Shown piece by piece: positions 17,921 through 27,986 of a stretch of 64,000 bases of DNA. The notes under the pieces were generated by a model. The model did no database searches, had not been told where the DNA came from, and saw only the letters and a list, made by a program, of their open reading frames with translations. The translations under genes were made by a program, and so were the position numbers. The stretch is taken from positions 1-64,000 of the forward strand of contig JABTUQ010000008.1 of NCBI GenBank assembly GCA_015075225.1, given 5' to 3'. The DNA is from Burkholderiales bacterium (GTDB lineage: Bacteria; Pseudomonadota; Gammaproteobacteria; Burkholderiales; Nitrosomonadaceae). Within the stretch, counting starts at the first letter, position 1. Every line of letters begins with the position of its first letter.

Positions 17921-19297
17921 ATGAGCACACCTCCACGCGAAATCTTCAAGGCTTATGATATCCGCGGCATCGTAGAAACCGCGCTGACTCCCGAAGTGGT
18001 AGAGCACATTGGCCACGCCATTGGCTCCGAAGCGCGCGAACGCCGACTCACCGCCATTGCAGTCGGCCGGGATGGCCGTTTGTCCGGACCCGGATTGGCA
18101 CAGGCACTGACGAAGGGCATCCGCAAAAGCGGGATTGATGTAGTGGATGTCGGCATGGTTGCCACACCTGTGCTTTATTACGCCGCACACGAACTGTGCA
18201 ATTACTCCGGCGTGATGGTAACCGGCAGCCATAACCCGCCGGAATACAACGGTCTCAAAATCGTGCTCGGTGGCGAAACACTGGCGGCAGAAGCCATCCA
18301 GTCATTGCGCCTGCGCATTGAACAGAACAATCTCCAGCATGGGCAGGGCGGTTACCGGCAACACGACATCGTGCCTACCTACCTGCAACGTATCGTCGAT
18401 GATGTCAAACTGGCCCGGCCAGTCAAAATCGTCGTGGACAGCGGTAACGGCGTTACCGGTACACTGGCACCTGAACTTTATCGCCGGTTAGGCTGTGAAG
18501 TCATCGAACTGTTTTGTGAAGTCGATGGCACGTTCCCCAACCATCATCCTGATCCTTCCGTACCGGAAAACCTGCAGGATGTCATCCGGACACTTGCCAC
18601 CACCGATGCTGAAATCGGTTTTGCCTTCGATGGCGATGGCGACCGGCTGGGCGTTGTGACCAAGGATGGCAGCATCATCTTCCCGGATCGCCAGCTCATG
18701 CTATTTGCAGCCGATGTCCTGTCCAGAAACCCCGGTAGTCAGATCATTTATGACGTCAAGTGCACCCAAATGCTGGCGCCGTGGATTACGCAGCATGGCG
18801 GCAAACCAGTCATGTGGAAAACGGGGCATTCCTTCATCAAGGCCAAATTGAAGGAAACCGGTGCGCTGCTGGCCGGTGAAATGAGTGGCCATATTTTCTT
18901 CAAGGAACGCTGGTATGGATTTGATGATGGCTTGTATGCGGGCGCCCGCCTGCTGGAACTGCTGAGCAGGCAGACTGACCCCGCTGCGGTATTGCATGCT
19001 CTACCCAATACAATCAACACACCCGAGCTGCAGATCAAACTTGATGAAGGCGAAAATCACACCCTGATTGCCCAGCTGCAGCGCGAGGCTGATTTCCCCC
19101 TTGCCGATCAGATCATCACCATTGATGGATTGCGGGTGGAATATGCAGATGGATTTGGCCTGATCCGGGCATCCAACACCACCCCGGTCGCGGTACTGCG
19201 CTTCGAAGCGGATAATCAGGCTGCGTTGGAGCGCATCCAGCAGGATTTCCGCCGGATCATCCTGCGAGCAAAACCGGATGCCAGCCTGCCTTTCTGA
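17921..19297 (+). CDS. Phosphomannomutase/phosphoglucomutase
   Basis: A 458-residue alpha-D-phosphohexomutase of the AlgC type, starting at MSTPPREIFKAYDIRG. The frame continues upstream to 17795 without family features. It has the phosphoserine loop VTGSHNPPEYNG (about residue 104), the metal-binding loop DGDGDRLG, the sugar-binding loop GEMSGHIFF and the phosphate-binding loop RASNTTP. It interconverts mannose or glucose 6- and 1-phosphates for nucleotide sugar and polysaccharide synthesis. This could feed the surface-glycan genes elsewhere in the window. Confidence 0.93.
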   Translation: MSTPPREIFKAYDIRGIVETALTPEVVEHIGHAIGSEARERRLTAIAVGRDGRLSGPGLAQALTKGIRKSGIDVVDVGMVATPVLYYAAHELCNYSGVMVTGSHNPPEYNGLKIVLGGETLAAEAIQSLRLRIEQNNLQHGQGGYRQHDIVPTYLQRIVDDVKLARPVKIVVDSGNGVTGTLAPELYRRLGCEVIELFCEVDGTFPNHHPDPSVPENLQDVIRTLATTDAEIGFAFDGDGDRLGVVTKDGSIIFPDRQLMLFAADVLSRNPGSQIIYDVKCTQMLAPWITQHGGKPVMWKTGHSFIKAKLKETGALLAGEMSGHIFFKERWYGFDDGLYAGARLLELLSRQTDPAAVLHALPNTINTPELQIKLDEGENHTLIAQLQREADFPLADQIITIDGLRVEYADGFGLIRASNTTPVAVLRFEADNQAALERIQQDFRRIILRAKPDASLPF

Positions 19298-19345
19298 CGG
19301 GCTGCCAGCCGGAACTCAGCCACATCACAGGCTTTCCTTCCACCG

Positions 19346-20953
19346 GTGAAAATCGCACTTGCACAGATCAACTGCACTGCAGGCGATCTGGATGGCAACA
19401 CTTACAAAATACTGGATGCCTGCCGCCAGGCCAAAGCAGCCGGCGCTGATCTGATCATCACTCCGGAAATGGCGTTGTGCGGCCATTCTCCCGAAGACTG
19501 GCTGCTACGTAATGAATTTGTGCAGGCCTGCCACCAGATACTGACGACTCTGGCCGCACAAGTGCAAGGTATCACCCTGGCCGTGGGCCACCCCTACCGT
19601 GCGGATAACCACCTGTTCAATGCCGTTTCCATCATCCGTGATGGCCACATCCTGACTACCTGTTGCAAGCAGCACCTGTTCTCCAGCCGGCTACAGGATG
19701 AACACCGTTATTTCATTCCCGGCAATCAGCCCTGTACGTTTGCATGTGGCGAAACATTGTTTGGACTGATAACGTTTTCCGACTGCCGGAATCAGGCTCG
19801 CCTGCAATCGCTCCATTCTGCTGGCGCACGGGTGTTACTGGTCATGGACAGCGCTCCCTATACCATTGATGCCCAGGCCGAGCGTTACCGACTATTGCGC
19901 GAAGCCGTTGCGCAAACCGGTCTGCCCGCTGTTTATATCAACCTGGCAGGCGGGCAGGATGAACTGGTATTCGATGGTGCTTCATTTGCGATGAACGCCG
20001 ATGGCAATCTCGTCCACCAGCTACCCGGTTTTCAGGAAACACTTGGCCTGATCGAAATTCGCAACCACCGCCTGATACCAGAGCAATGCCCCCCCCTGCC
20101 CGGAGAAATCGAAAGTATTTATCAGGCACTTTGTCTGGGCCTGCACGACTTCATCACCAAAAACCGGTTTCCCGGAGTACTGGTCGGCCTGTCAGGTGGC
20201 GTTGATTCAGCGCTGGTACTAGCCATCGCAGTGGATGCGCTGGGTGCAGAACGGGTTAGAACCGTAATGATGCCCTCGCCCTACACTGCGAATATCAGCA
20301 TTGAAGATGCACAGACCATGGCTAACAATCTGGGGGTCCGTCACATCGAAATACCGATAGCTGCATTGTTTGATCAATTCCGGCAAAGTTTGCACACCGG
20401 ATTGCAAGCGAATCCGGCACCCTCTCCTTCCACCACCATGGAAAACCTGCAGGCCCGCATACGCGGCACTTTGCTGATGGCACTATCCAACCAGACAGGT
20501 ATGCTGGTGCTAACCACCAGCAACAAATCCGAAACCGCAGTGGGCTACAGTACGCTGTACGGAGACATGGCCGGAGGATTCTCGCTGCTCAAGGATGTCA
20601 GCAAAACCCGGGTTTACCGGCTTTGTCATTACCGCAACCAGATTTCAGCCATCATCCCCGAGCGTATCCTGCAACGCCCGCCCTCTGCCGAACTGCGGCC
20701 GAATCAGACCGATCAGGACAGTCTCCCGCCGTATGATGTGCTGGATGCGATTATCGAAGCCTATGTGGAAAATGATCTGTCCGCAGCGGAAATCGTTGCC
20801 ATGAATTACCCCGAAGAAACCGTCCGGCGCGTGCTGCACATGATTCATTCCTGCGAATACAAACGTTGGCAGGCGGCACCCGGCATCCGGATTACCCGGC
20901 GCGATTTTGGCCGCTCGTGGCAATTTCCCCTCACCTGCAGGTTTCCGGGTTGA
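19346..20953 (+). CDS. nadE: NAD+ synthase with degenerate glutaminase domain
   Basis: A 535-residue two-domain enzyme with a GTG start. The C-terminal half is a complete NAD synthetase (PP-loop GLSGGVDSALVLAIA, MPSPYTANIS, LTTSNKSETAVGYSTLYGDMAGGF, SAELRPNQTDQDSLPPYD), which amidates deamido-NAD. The N-terminal nitrilase-like domain normally releases ammonia from glutamine with a Glu-Lys-Cys triad. E41 (TPEMALCG) and K108 (KQHL) are present, but at the ICED position of relatives the sequence reads TFSDCR. F144 is in place of the nucleophile and C147 is three residues further on. The domain is therefore probably inactive as a glutaminase and the enzyme ammonia-dependent. This is inference from a by-eye alignment. 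Confidence 0.92.
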   Translation: MKIALAQINCTAGDLDGNTYKILDACRQAKAAGADLIITPEMALCGHSPEDWLLRNEFVQACHQILTTLAAQVQGITLAVGHPYRADNHLFNAVSIIRDGHILTTCCKQHLFSSRLQDEHRYFIPGNQPCTFACGETLFGLITFSDCRNQARLQSLHSAGARVLLVMDSAPYTIDAQAERYRLLREAVAQTGLPAVYINLAGGQDELVFDGASFAMNADGNLVHQLPGFQETLGLIEIRNHRLIPEQCPPLPGEIESIYQALCLGLHDFITKNRFPGVLVGLSGGVDSALVLAIAVDALGAERVRTVMMPSPYTANISIEDAQTMANNLGVRHIEIPIAALFDQFRQSLHTGLQANPAPSPSTTMENLQARIRGTLLMALSNQTGMLVLTTSNKSETAVGYSTLYGDMAGGFSLLKDVSKTRVYRLCHYRNQISAIIPERILQRPPSAELRPNQTDQDSLPPYDVLDAIIEAYVENDLSAAEIVAMNYPEETVRRVLHMIHSCEYKRWQAAPGIRITRRDFGRSWQFPLTCRFPG

Positions 20954-21044
20954 ACAATCCGGGTAGCACCCCAACATTCACCGGGCAGGCTGCCGGTTTG
21001 ATGACACGGCGGAACTCGATCTACTGTCAACCATCAAACCCGGT

Positions 21045-22559
21045 ATGAAATTTCGCTACTTTCTCCTTATTATTCCCCTGCTGTTCCCGGCCCATATCTT
21101 CGGGCAGGAGCTACCTGATCTGGGAGATGTTTCCCAAGCCAGCGTCACGCCCTATCAGGAACGGCAAATCGGCATACAGATCATGCGCGAGATTCGCGCC
21201 GATTCCAGCTATCTGGATGATCCTGAAGTTGCCGATTACCTGACACGACTGGGTAGTCGGCTGATTGCCGCCTCGGGTCAGGTCGCGTTTGACAACCCGT
21301 TCGAATTTTTTGCCATCAATGATTCCTCAATCAATGCGTTTGCCCTTCCCGGAGCATTCGTCGGATTCCACAGCGGCCTGATCTCTGCTGCACAAAATGA
21401 ATCGGAACTGGCTGGCGTCATGGCACACGAAATTGCCCACGTCACCCAGAAACACCTTGCACGGATGCTCTCCGGCAGTTCCTATCTGGGCATACTTGGG
21501 TCGATCGCTGCGCTGGCAATCGCCATTCTTGCTTCCCGCTCCAACCCCAACGCCGGTCAGGCTGTCATTGCCACCGCTCAGGCCAGCGCCATTCAATCCC
21601 AGCTGAATTTCACCCGCAAACATGAAAAAGAAGCCGATCGTGTCGGGTTTAACATGCTGGTCAAGGCAGGGTTCGATCCGCACGGCATGTCATCCTTCTT
21701 TGAGCGCATGCAACATGCCAGCCGCTATTACGAAAACGGCATCCCTTCTTACCTCATGACTCACCCGGTCTCACACGAACGGATTGCCGATATACAGAAC
21801 CGCACCCGCGAACTGGGCTACCGGCAGGTTCCGGACAGTCTGGAATTTCACCTGGTCCGCGCCAGAATCCGTTCTTCCCAGGGCAACCCGACTGCCGTCA
21901 TCAATGAATTCAAGGCACGCCTGCAGGACAAACGCTATATCAACGAAGTAGCTGAACGCTATGGTCTGGTGAATGCCCTGTTGCGCGGAAGGCAGTTCAC
22001 ACAGGCGGATGAGGAGCTGAATACGCTTTACCATACGATTCAATCCGATGCTTCAGCACAATCGCTCAGAAACCATCGTCTGGGAAAATCCATTCAGGTA
22101 GAGGGAAATTACCTGCAATCGGCCGCCATGATCGAAACACTGGCCGCACGCGTCAAACTGGCCAGCGGACAGATCGAAGATGCTTTCCGGCTGTATCAGG
22201 CAGCATTACGCTCCTTTCCGCATTATCGCGCCCTGGTTTACGATTACGCTGATGCCCTGCTGAAACACAAGGATGCGCAGACCGCACTGCAATTCATCGA
22301 TGACCAGTCACGTTTCATCTACGACGATATCCGCCTTTACCGACTTACCGCGCAATGCCATGCCGCACTGGGAAATGGCCTGCTGCAGCATCAGGCCGAA
22401 GCCGAGGCACTGATTCGCGAGGGTAATCTGCGGGCGGCCATCGAACAGCTTCAGGTAGCCTTGCGCCACAAACATGATAATTTCTACCAGCTATCCAGCG
22501 TGGAAGCACGCCTGCGCCAGCTCAAGGAATTTGTAGCAACCGAAGAAGAAAAAAAATAG
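21045..22559 (+). CDS. M48 family periplasmic metalloprotease with TPRs (BepA-like)
   Basis: A 504-residue exported protein. The signal peptide is MKFRYFLLIIPLLFPAHIFG. The zinc site HEIAH lies near residue 128 (VMAHEIAHVTQKH), with a third ligand in the region EKEADRVGF (about residue 194). Residues from about 280 to the end form TPR-like helices (LNTLYHTIQ, IEDAFRLYQAALRS, LRAAIEQLQVAL). The BepA/YfgC family acts in the periplasm on assembly and quality control of outer-membrane proteins such as LptD. It is transcribed in the same direction as nadE and the exporter genes that follow. Confidence 0.9.
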   Translation: MKFRYFLLIIPLLFPAHIFGQELPDLGDVSQASVTPYQERQIGIQIMREIRADSSYLDDPEVADYLTRLGSRLIAASGQVAFDNPFEFFAINDSSINAFALPGAFVGFHSGLISAAQNESELAGVMAHEIAHVTQKHLARMLSGSSYLGILGSIAALAIAILASRSNPNAGQAVIATAQASAIQSQLNFTRKHEKEADRVGFNMLVKAGFDPHGMSSFFERMQHASRYYENGIPSYLMTHPVSHERIADIQNRTRELGYRQVPDSLEFHLVRARIRSSQGNPTAVINEFKARLQDKRYINEVAERYGLVNALLRGRQFTQADEELNTLYHTIQSDASAQSLRNHRLGKSIQVEGNYLQSAAMIETLAARVKLASGQIEDAFRLYQAALRSFPHYRALVYDYADALLKHKDAQTALQFIDDQSRFIYDDIRLYRLTAQCHAALGNGLLQHQAEAEALIREGNLRAAIEQLQVALRHKHDNFYQLSSVEARLRQLKEFVATEEEKK

Positions 22560-22632
22560 ATTTCTTTCCATCATTACTTCTGCTAAAAATCTGGCAGACA
22601 GACGCCCCTCACCCAATAAAGGTATTGTCCCC

Positions 22633-23778
22633 ATGTCCGGCTCACGCAGAAACATTGCGCTTTTTCTGATCATCCTGTTTTCCGGCGCCCTTTATGCCTA
22701 TTTTTCGTTTCAGGGAGAATCCGGCAAAGTGCGCTATCAAACCCGGGCTGCCAGCCGGGGAGACATCGTGCGCACCATTTCTGCCAATGGCACACTGACT
22801 CCGCTGGAACTGGTCGATATCGGCACACAAATCTCCGGCAGGGTGATCGAGCTGCTTGCCGATTTCAACGATCAGGTCAAAACCGGCCAGATCCTGGCCA
22901 GACTCGACCCGGCGCTGCTCAATGCGCAACTGCGGCAATCCGAGGCCAACCTGAAAAGTGCACAGACTGCCTTGTCAGTTGCCACCCGCAAGTCCGATCG
23001 CAGCCGCGATCTGGTCGCCAAGGGCTTCCTCTCGAAAGAGGCAATGGACGATGCCGAACAACTGCTTGATTCCGCCCGGGCGCAGATGAATGTCATCCAG
23101 GCACAACTTGCACGCGATCGGGCCAATCTGGATTACAGCATCATTCGCTCCCCCATTTCCGGTGTCGTCGTTGCCCGCAATGTCAACATCGGGCAGACCG
23201 TCGCCGCCAATTTCCAGACTCCCACCCTGTTTCAGGTGGCGCGTGATCTGAAACAGATGCAAATCAATATCAGTGTGGCCGAGGCGGATATCGGCCAGAT
23301 CCATACCGGCCAGACGATGATGTTCACCGTGGATGCCTTCCAGGATCGCGAATTCACCGCTGTTGTCCGGCAAATACGCCTCAATCCCACGATTCAGGAA
23401 AATGTGGTGACCTACAATGTCATTGCTACCGTCATCAACGAGGAAGGTGATCTCCTGCCCGGCATGACCGCCAATGTACGCTTCGTCGTCAGTGAAAAAA
23501 CTGGCGTGCTGCGCGTGCCCAATGCCGCCCTGCGCTATAAACCTGGCCAGGAAGAACCGGTTGCCGCCACAGAAATCCAACCCGGCAAGCGGCTGCTCTA
23601 CCGGCTGGAAAATAACCGGCCTGCGCCGGTGCATGTCAGCACCGGCATCACCGACGGCAATTTCACCGAGATCCTTTCCGATGAACTCAAGGAAGGAAAT
23701 GACCTGATCGTCGAGGAAACTGCCAGCAAAAAACAGGATAAATCAGCCAGCAGCAATTTCAAATTCAGGATGTTTTGA
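22633..23778 (+). CDS. MacA-like periplasmic adaptor subunit
   Basis: A 381-residue membrane fusion protein with an N-terminal anchor (NIALFLIILFSGALYAYFSF). It has the lipoyl halves (GTLTPLELVDIGTQISGRV and YSIIRSPISGVVVARNV), a helical hairpin (SEANLKSAQTALSVATRKSDRS) between them, and a beta-barrel with membrane-proximal domain. It links the MacB transporter in the inner membrane to an outer-membrane channel. The next two genes start inside its stop codon and the following one (ATGA overlaps), so the three form a tight operon. No TolC-type gene is adjacent. Confidence 0.88.
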   Translation: MSGSRRNIALFLIILFSGALYAYFSFQGESGKVRYQTRAASRGDIVRTISANGTLTPLELVDIGTQISGRVIELLADFNDQVKTGQILARLDPALLNAQLRQSEANLKSAQTALSVATRKSDRSRDLVAKGFLSKEAMDDAEQLLDSARAQMNVIQAQLARDRANLDYSIIRSPISGVVVARNVNIGQTVAANFQTPTLFQVARDLKQMQINISVAEADIGQIHTGQTMMFTVDAFQDREFTAVVRQIRLNPTIQENVVTYNVIATVINEEGDLLPGMTANVRFVVSEKTGVLRVPNAALRYKPGQEEPVAATEIQPGKRLLYRLENNRPAPVHVSTGITDGNFTEILSDELKEGNDLIVEETASKKQDKSASSNFKFRMF

Positions 23779-24541
23779 TGATGGCTCCCGGAAATTCCGG
23801 CAATCGTTCCGGCGAACCGCTGATCGAAGTGGAAAAACTCTGCAAGATCTACCAGCTGGACAACCACGCTGGTTCCTCACTCAGCCTGCAAGTGCTGTTC
23901 GATGTCAGCTTTACGATACGGCAGGGAGAATTTGTCGCCATCATGGGGCATTCCGGCTCCGGAAAATCCACGCTAATGAACATACTCGGCTGTCTGGACA
24001 CCCCCACCAGCGGCCATTACCGGCTGGCGGGGCATGATGTCTCCACGCTCTCCAACAATCAGCTCGCCAGCGTGCGCAACCGGAACATTGGCTTCGTTTT
24101 TCAGGGATTCAATCTGCTCCGGCGCATGACAGCGCTGGATAATGTAGCCACCCCGTTACTGTATGCGGGCCATAGTCGGGCAGAAAGCCGCCGCCGGGCG
24201 ATGGAACTGCTGCAACAAACCGGGCTGGGGAATTTCGTCATGCACCAGCCCAGCCAGCTTTCCGGAGGGCAGCAACAGCGCGTTGCCATCAGCCGTGCGC
24301 TGGTCAACCAACCGCAACTCATTCTCGCAGACGAACCCACCGGCAATCTGGATACGCAAACCAGCCATGAAATCATGCAATTGTTTGATCGTCTCAACCG
24401 CGAGGAAGGCATGACTATCATCATAGTCACGCACGAAGAGGATATTGCCGACTGGACACACCGTCTGATCCGGTTAAAAGATGGGCGCATCGTGGAGGAC
24501 CTTCCATTAACCAATAATGGCGCCACCTGCGCTACCGCACC

Positions 24542-24545
<4 letters not shown>
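23775..24545 (+). CDS. MacB-type ABC transporter ATP-binding protein
   Basis: A 256-residue ABC ATPase with Walker A GHSGSGKSTL, the Q-loop VFQGFNLL, signature LSGGQQQR, Walker B LILADEPTGNLD and the H-loop VTHEED. In E. coli MacB the ATPase and permease are one chain. Here they are separate genes overlapping by four bases. The system drives export of substrates such as macrolides, lipopeptides or heme precursors from the periplasm; the substrate is unknown. Confidence 0.9.
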
Positions 24546-25765
<1,220 letters not shown>

Positions 25766-25836
25766 CCTTGATTTTCCGGTGAAATACCTGACCGGTGATG
25801 AAGTTTAAAGATCTATTTGTATAACGGGGTAAGCGA

Positions 25837-26772
25837 TCAATACGAACGTTGTACCAGTATCTGCTTCGAGATTCCGGATGTAGAAATGGCATTCGCCGTC
25901 TGGTTGGCTGCTTCCAGGTCAGGAAAGGGCCCTATGACTACCTTGTGCAATCCACTGGCCTGGTGAATACGCGTTTGGTGAGTTATCGAGGGGAGCTCTG
26001 ATTGCAAACGGATCAAATAGGATTGAGCATTATGGACAGATCCAAAAGCCGCGAGCTGCAAATAAAATTTGCCTTGGTCTTCCTTGCCATCTATTTTTTC
26101 TGGCACCACATCCGGCTCCTTCTTTGCCACTACAAAGCCAGCATTACTGAAACGATCCGGGATAATGCTTTCAACTACTACCCCGGCGCTGCCATTGGCC
26201 AGAATTCCAAGTTTATACGCTGCCACATAAGATAGATCTATCAGACGATTTCCCAGAAAAGGGCCTCTATCATTCACACGGACGATTACAGAATTTCCGT
26301 TCCGTACATTCGTAACGCGGACATAGCTCGGGATTGGCAAGGTCGGATGAGCTGCGGTCATGGCATACATATCGTATACCTCTCCCGAAGAGGTGCGTTT
26401 GCCATGGTACCGTTTGCCATACCACGATGCATGGCCACTTGCCTTGTAAGGCTGGAGCGAAGTCATGGGCGTGTAGGTTTTCCCCAGGGCAACATAGGGG
26501 CGCATCGCGGAAGTCTTCAGAGGCTCGGCACGAGGCACAGCATCAGGCACAGAATCGAGATTGGAAGGTGGATTGTCTTCGGGGCCATCATCAAGATAAT
26601 AACCGCCCCCTGATCTGGCATGCGATTGCGAGGATGACTGACCTACACGAGGCGTATTACTGCAGGCAGAAATCACGAATAAAGTTACGACGGCCAGGAG
26701 AACAAACGAAATGTTTCCATTCACCGGTTTGAAATAGAAATCAAGATTTGTTTTCATATTTTTCATGTTCAT
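25837..26772 (-). CDS. rlpA: RlpA-family septal ring lytic transglycosylase-like lipoprotein
   Basis: A 311-residue lipoprotein. A membrane segment is followed by the lipobox VISAC near residue 36. The double-psi beta-barrel domain (about residues 110-200) contains GHASWYGKRYHGKRTSSGEVYD, MTAAHPTLP and VRVNDRGPFLGNRLIDLSYVAA. A C-terminal SPOR domain (about 228-310; KFYLQLAAFGSVHNAQSYL) binds denuded peptidoglycan. RlpA trims glycan strands at the septum. It overlaps rodA by 4 bases and is the last gene of the mre-mrd operon. Confidence 0.92.
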   Translation of the reverse strand: MNMKNMKTNLDFYFKPVNGNISFVLLAVVTLFVISACSNTPRVGQSSSQSHARSGGGYYLDDGPEDNPPSNLDSVPDAVPRAEPLKTSAMRPYVALGKTYTPMTSLQPYKASGHASWYGKRYHGKRTSSGEVYDMYAMTAAHPTLPIPSYVRVTNVRNGNSVIVRVNDRGPFLGNRLIDLSYVAAYKLGILANGSAGVVVESIIPDRFSNAGFVVAKKEPDVVPEKIDGKEDQGKFYLQLAAFGSVHNAQSYLIRLQSELPSITHQTRIHQASGLHKVVIGPFPDLEAANQTANAISTSGISKQILVQRSY

Positions 26773-27878
26773 GTTTTAACAAGTTTTGGATGGGTATGAA
26801 TACTCATCAGAATCCCAAACCCCAGCAATATAGTGACCATAGAAGTCCCGCCATAACTAACCAGCGGGAGAGGTATGCCGACAACGGGCAAAATACCACT
26901 CACCATACCCATATTGACAAACACATAAGTGAAAAAGGTCAAGGTAATTGACCCGGCAACCAGCCTGGTAAAACGCGTTGGCGCTCTGGCTGTAATAATC
27001 AGGCATCGCCCGATGACGATCAGGTAAAGCGACAACAACAAGCAATTACCTATTAACCCGAACTCTTCGGAGAATACCGAAAAAATGAAATCCGTGCTGG
27101 GTTCCGGTAAAAAATCAAGCTGGGATTGTGTGCCTTTCAACCATCCCTTGCCCGAGATACCTCCCGATCCAATGGCAATGCTGGATTGTATCGTATGGTA
27201 ACCCGCGCCCAAAGCATCCTGAGAAGGGTCAAACATAGTCATAACCCGTTTTCGCTGATAATCATGCATGCCGAAAGACCAGAGCAAAGGCAGACTTACA
27301 GCCACCGCCACTGCCAAACCAGCCAGAACCCGCCACGATAAACCCGCTAAAAATATTACATAAAATCCGCTGATTAAAATAAGCAAAGCTGTCCCGAGAT
27401 CGGGCTGACGCATGATAAACAACACCGGTAACAGCAAAATAATTACTGCAACAACGTAATCACGCCAGCGCAGCGTAATCTGCACCTTATCGAAATACCA
27501 CGCAATCATCAGCGGAACTGCAATTTTGAGTAGTTCCGATGGCTGGATATGAGCAAAGCCAAGATTCAGCCACCGGCGAGCTCCATTTTGAACTTCACCA
27601 AACAATGCCACAGCCACGAGTAAAATCATGCCCAGAACATAAATTGGCAAGGCAAGCCGCATAATTCTCTGGAGTGAAACATTGGCCACTACCCACATCA
27701 CCAACAATGCAATCACCATGTTGATCATCTGGCTGATTACACGTCCTGGATTGCCACCGGTTGCGCTATAGAGCACGATCAACCCGGTCAGCATGAGCAA
27801 AAATATTCCGGCAAGCAGGAAGTTATCGATATAGCGGGTAAAGTAATACCACACTCTTTTAATATCAAAAGAGCTCAT
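26769..27878 (-). CDS. rodA: Rod shape-determining SEDS glycosyltransferase RodA
   Basis: A 369-residue polytopic membrane protein of the SEDS family that polymerises peptidoglycan during cell elongation. Signatures include the QMINMVIALLVMWVVAN region, WLNLGFAHIQPSELLKIAVP with the functional residues of the PSE loop, RQPDLGTALLI, KGTQSQLDFLPEPSTDFIFSV and PLVSYGGTSMV. It works with PBP2, encoded 108 bases upstream on the same strand. The length is normal. Confidence 0.94.
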   Translation of the reverse strand: MSSFDIKRVWYYFTRYIDNFLLAGIFLLMLTGLIVLYSATGGNPGRVISQMINMVIALLVMWVVANVSLQRIMRLALPIYVLGMILLVAVALFGEVQNGARRWLNLGFAHIQPSELLKIAVPLMIAWYFDKVQITLRWRDYVVAVIILLLPVLFIMRQPDLGTALLILISGFYVIFLAGLSWRVLAGLAVAVAVSLPLLWSFGMHDYQRKRVMTMFDPSQDALGAGYHTIQSSIAIGSGGISGKGWLKGTQSQLDFLPEPSTDFIFSVFSEEFGLIGNCLLLSLYLIVIGRCLIITARAPTRFTRLVAGSITLTFFTYVFVNMGMVSGILPVVGIPLPLVSYGGTSMVTILLGFGILMSIHTHPKLVKT

Positions 27879-27986
27879 GACACCAGAGCCCCGATGTTCA
27901 GGATCACTTTGCGAAATTCACAGCAACCATAAAGTAATTTTTCCTCACCGCAGAGCTCCAGTTGCTTCAAAACCAGCATATTCTGC

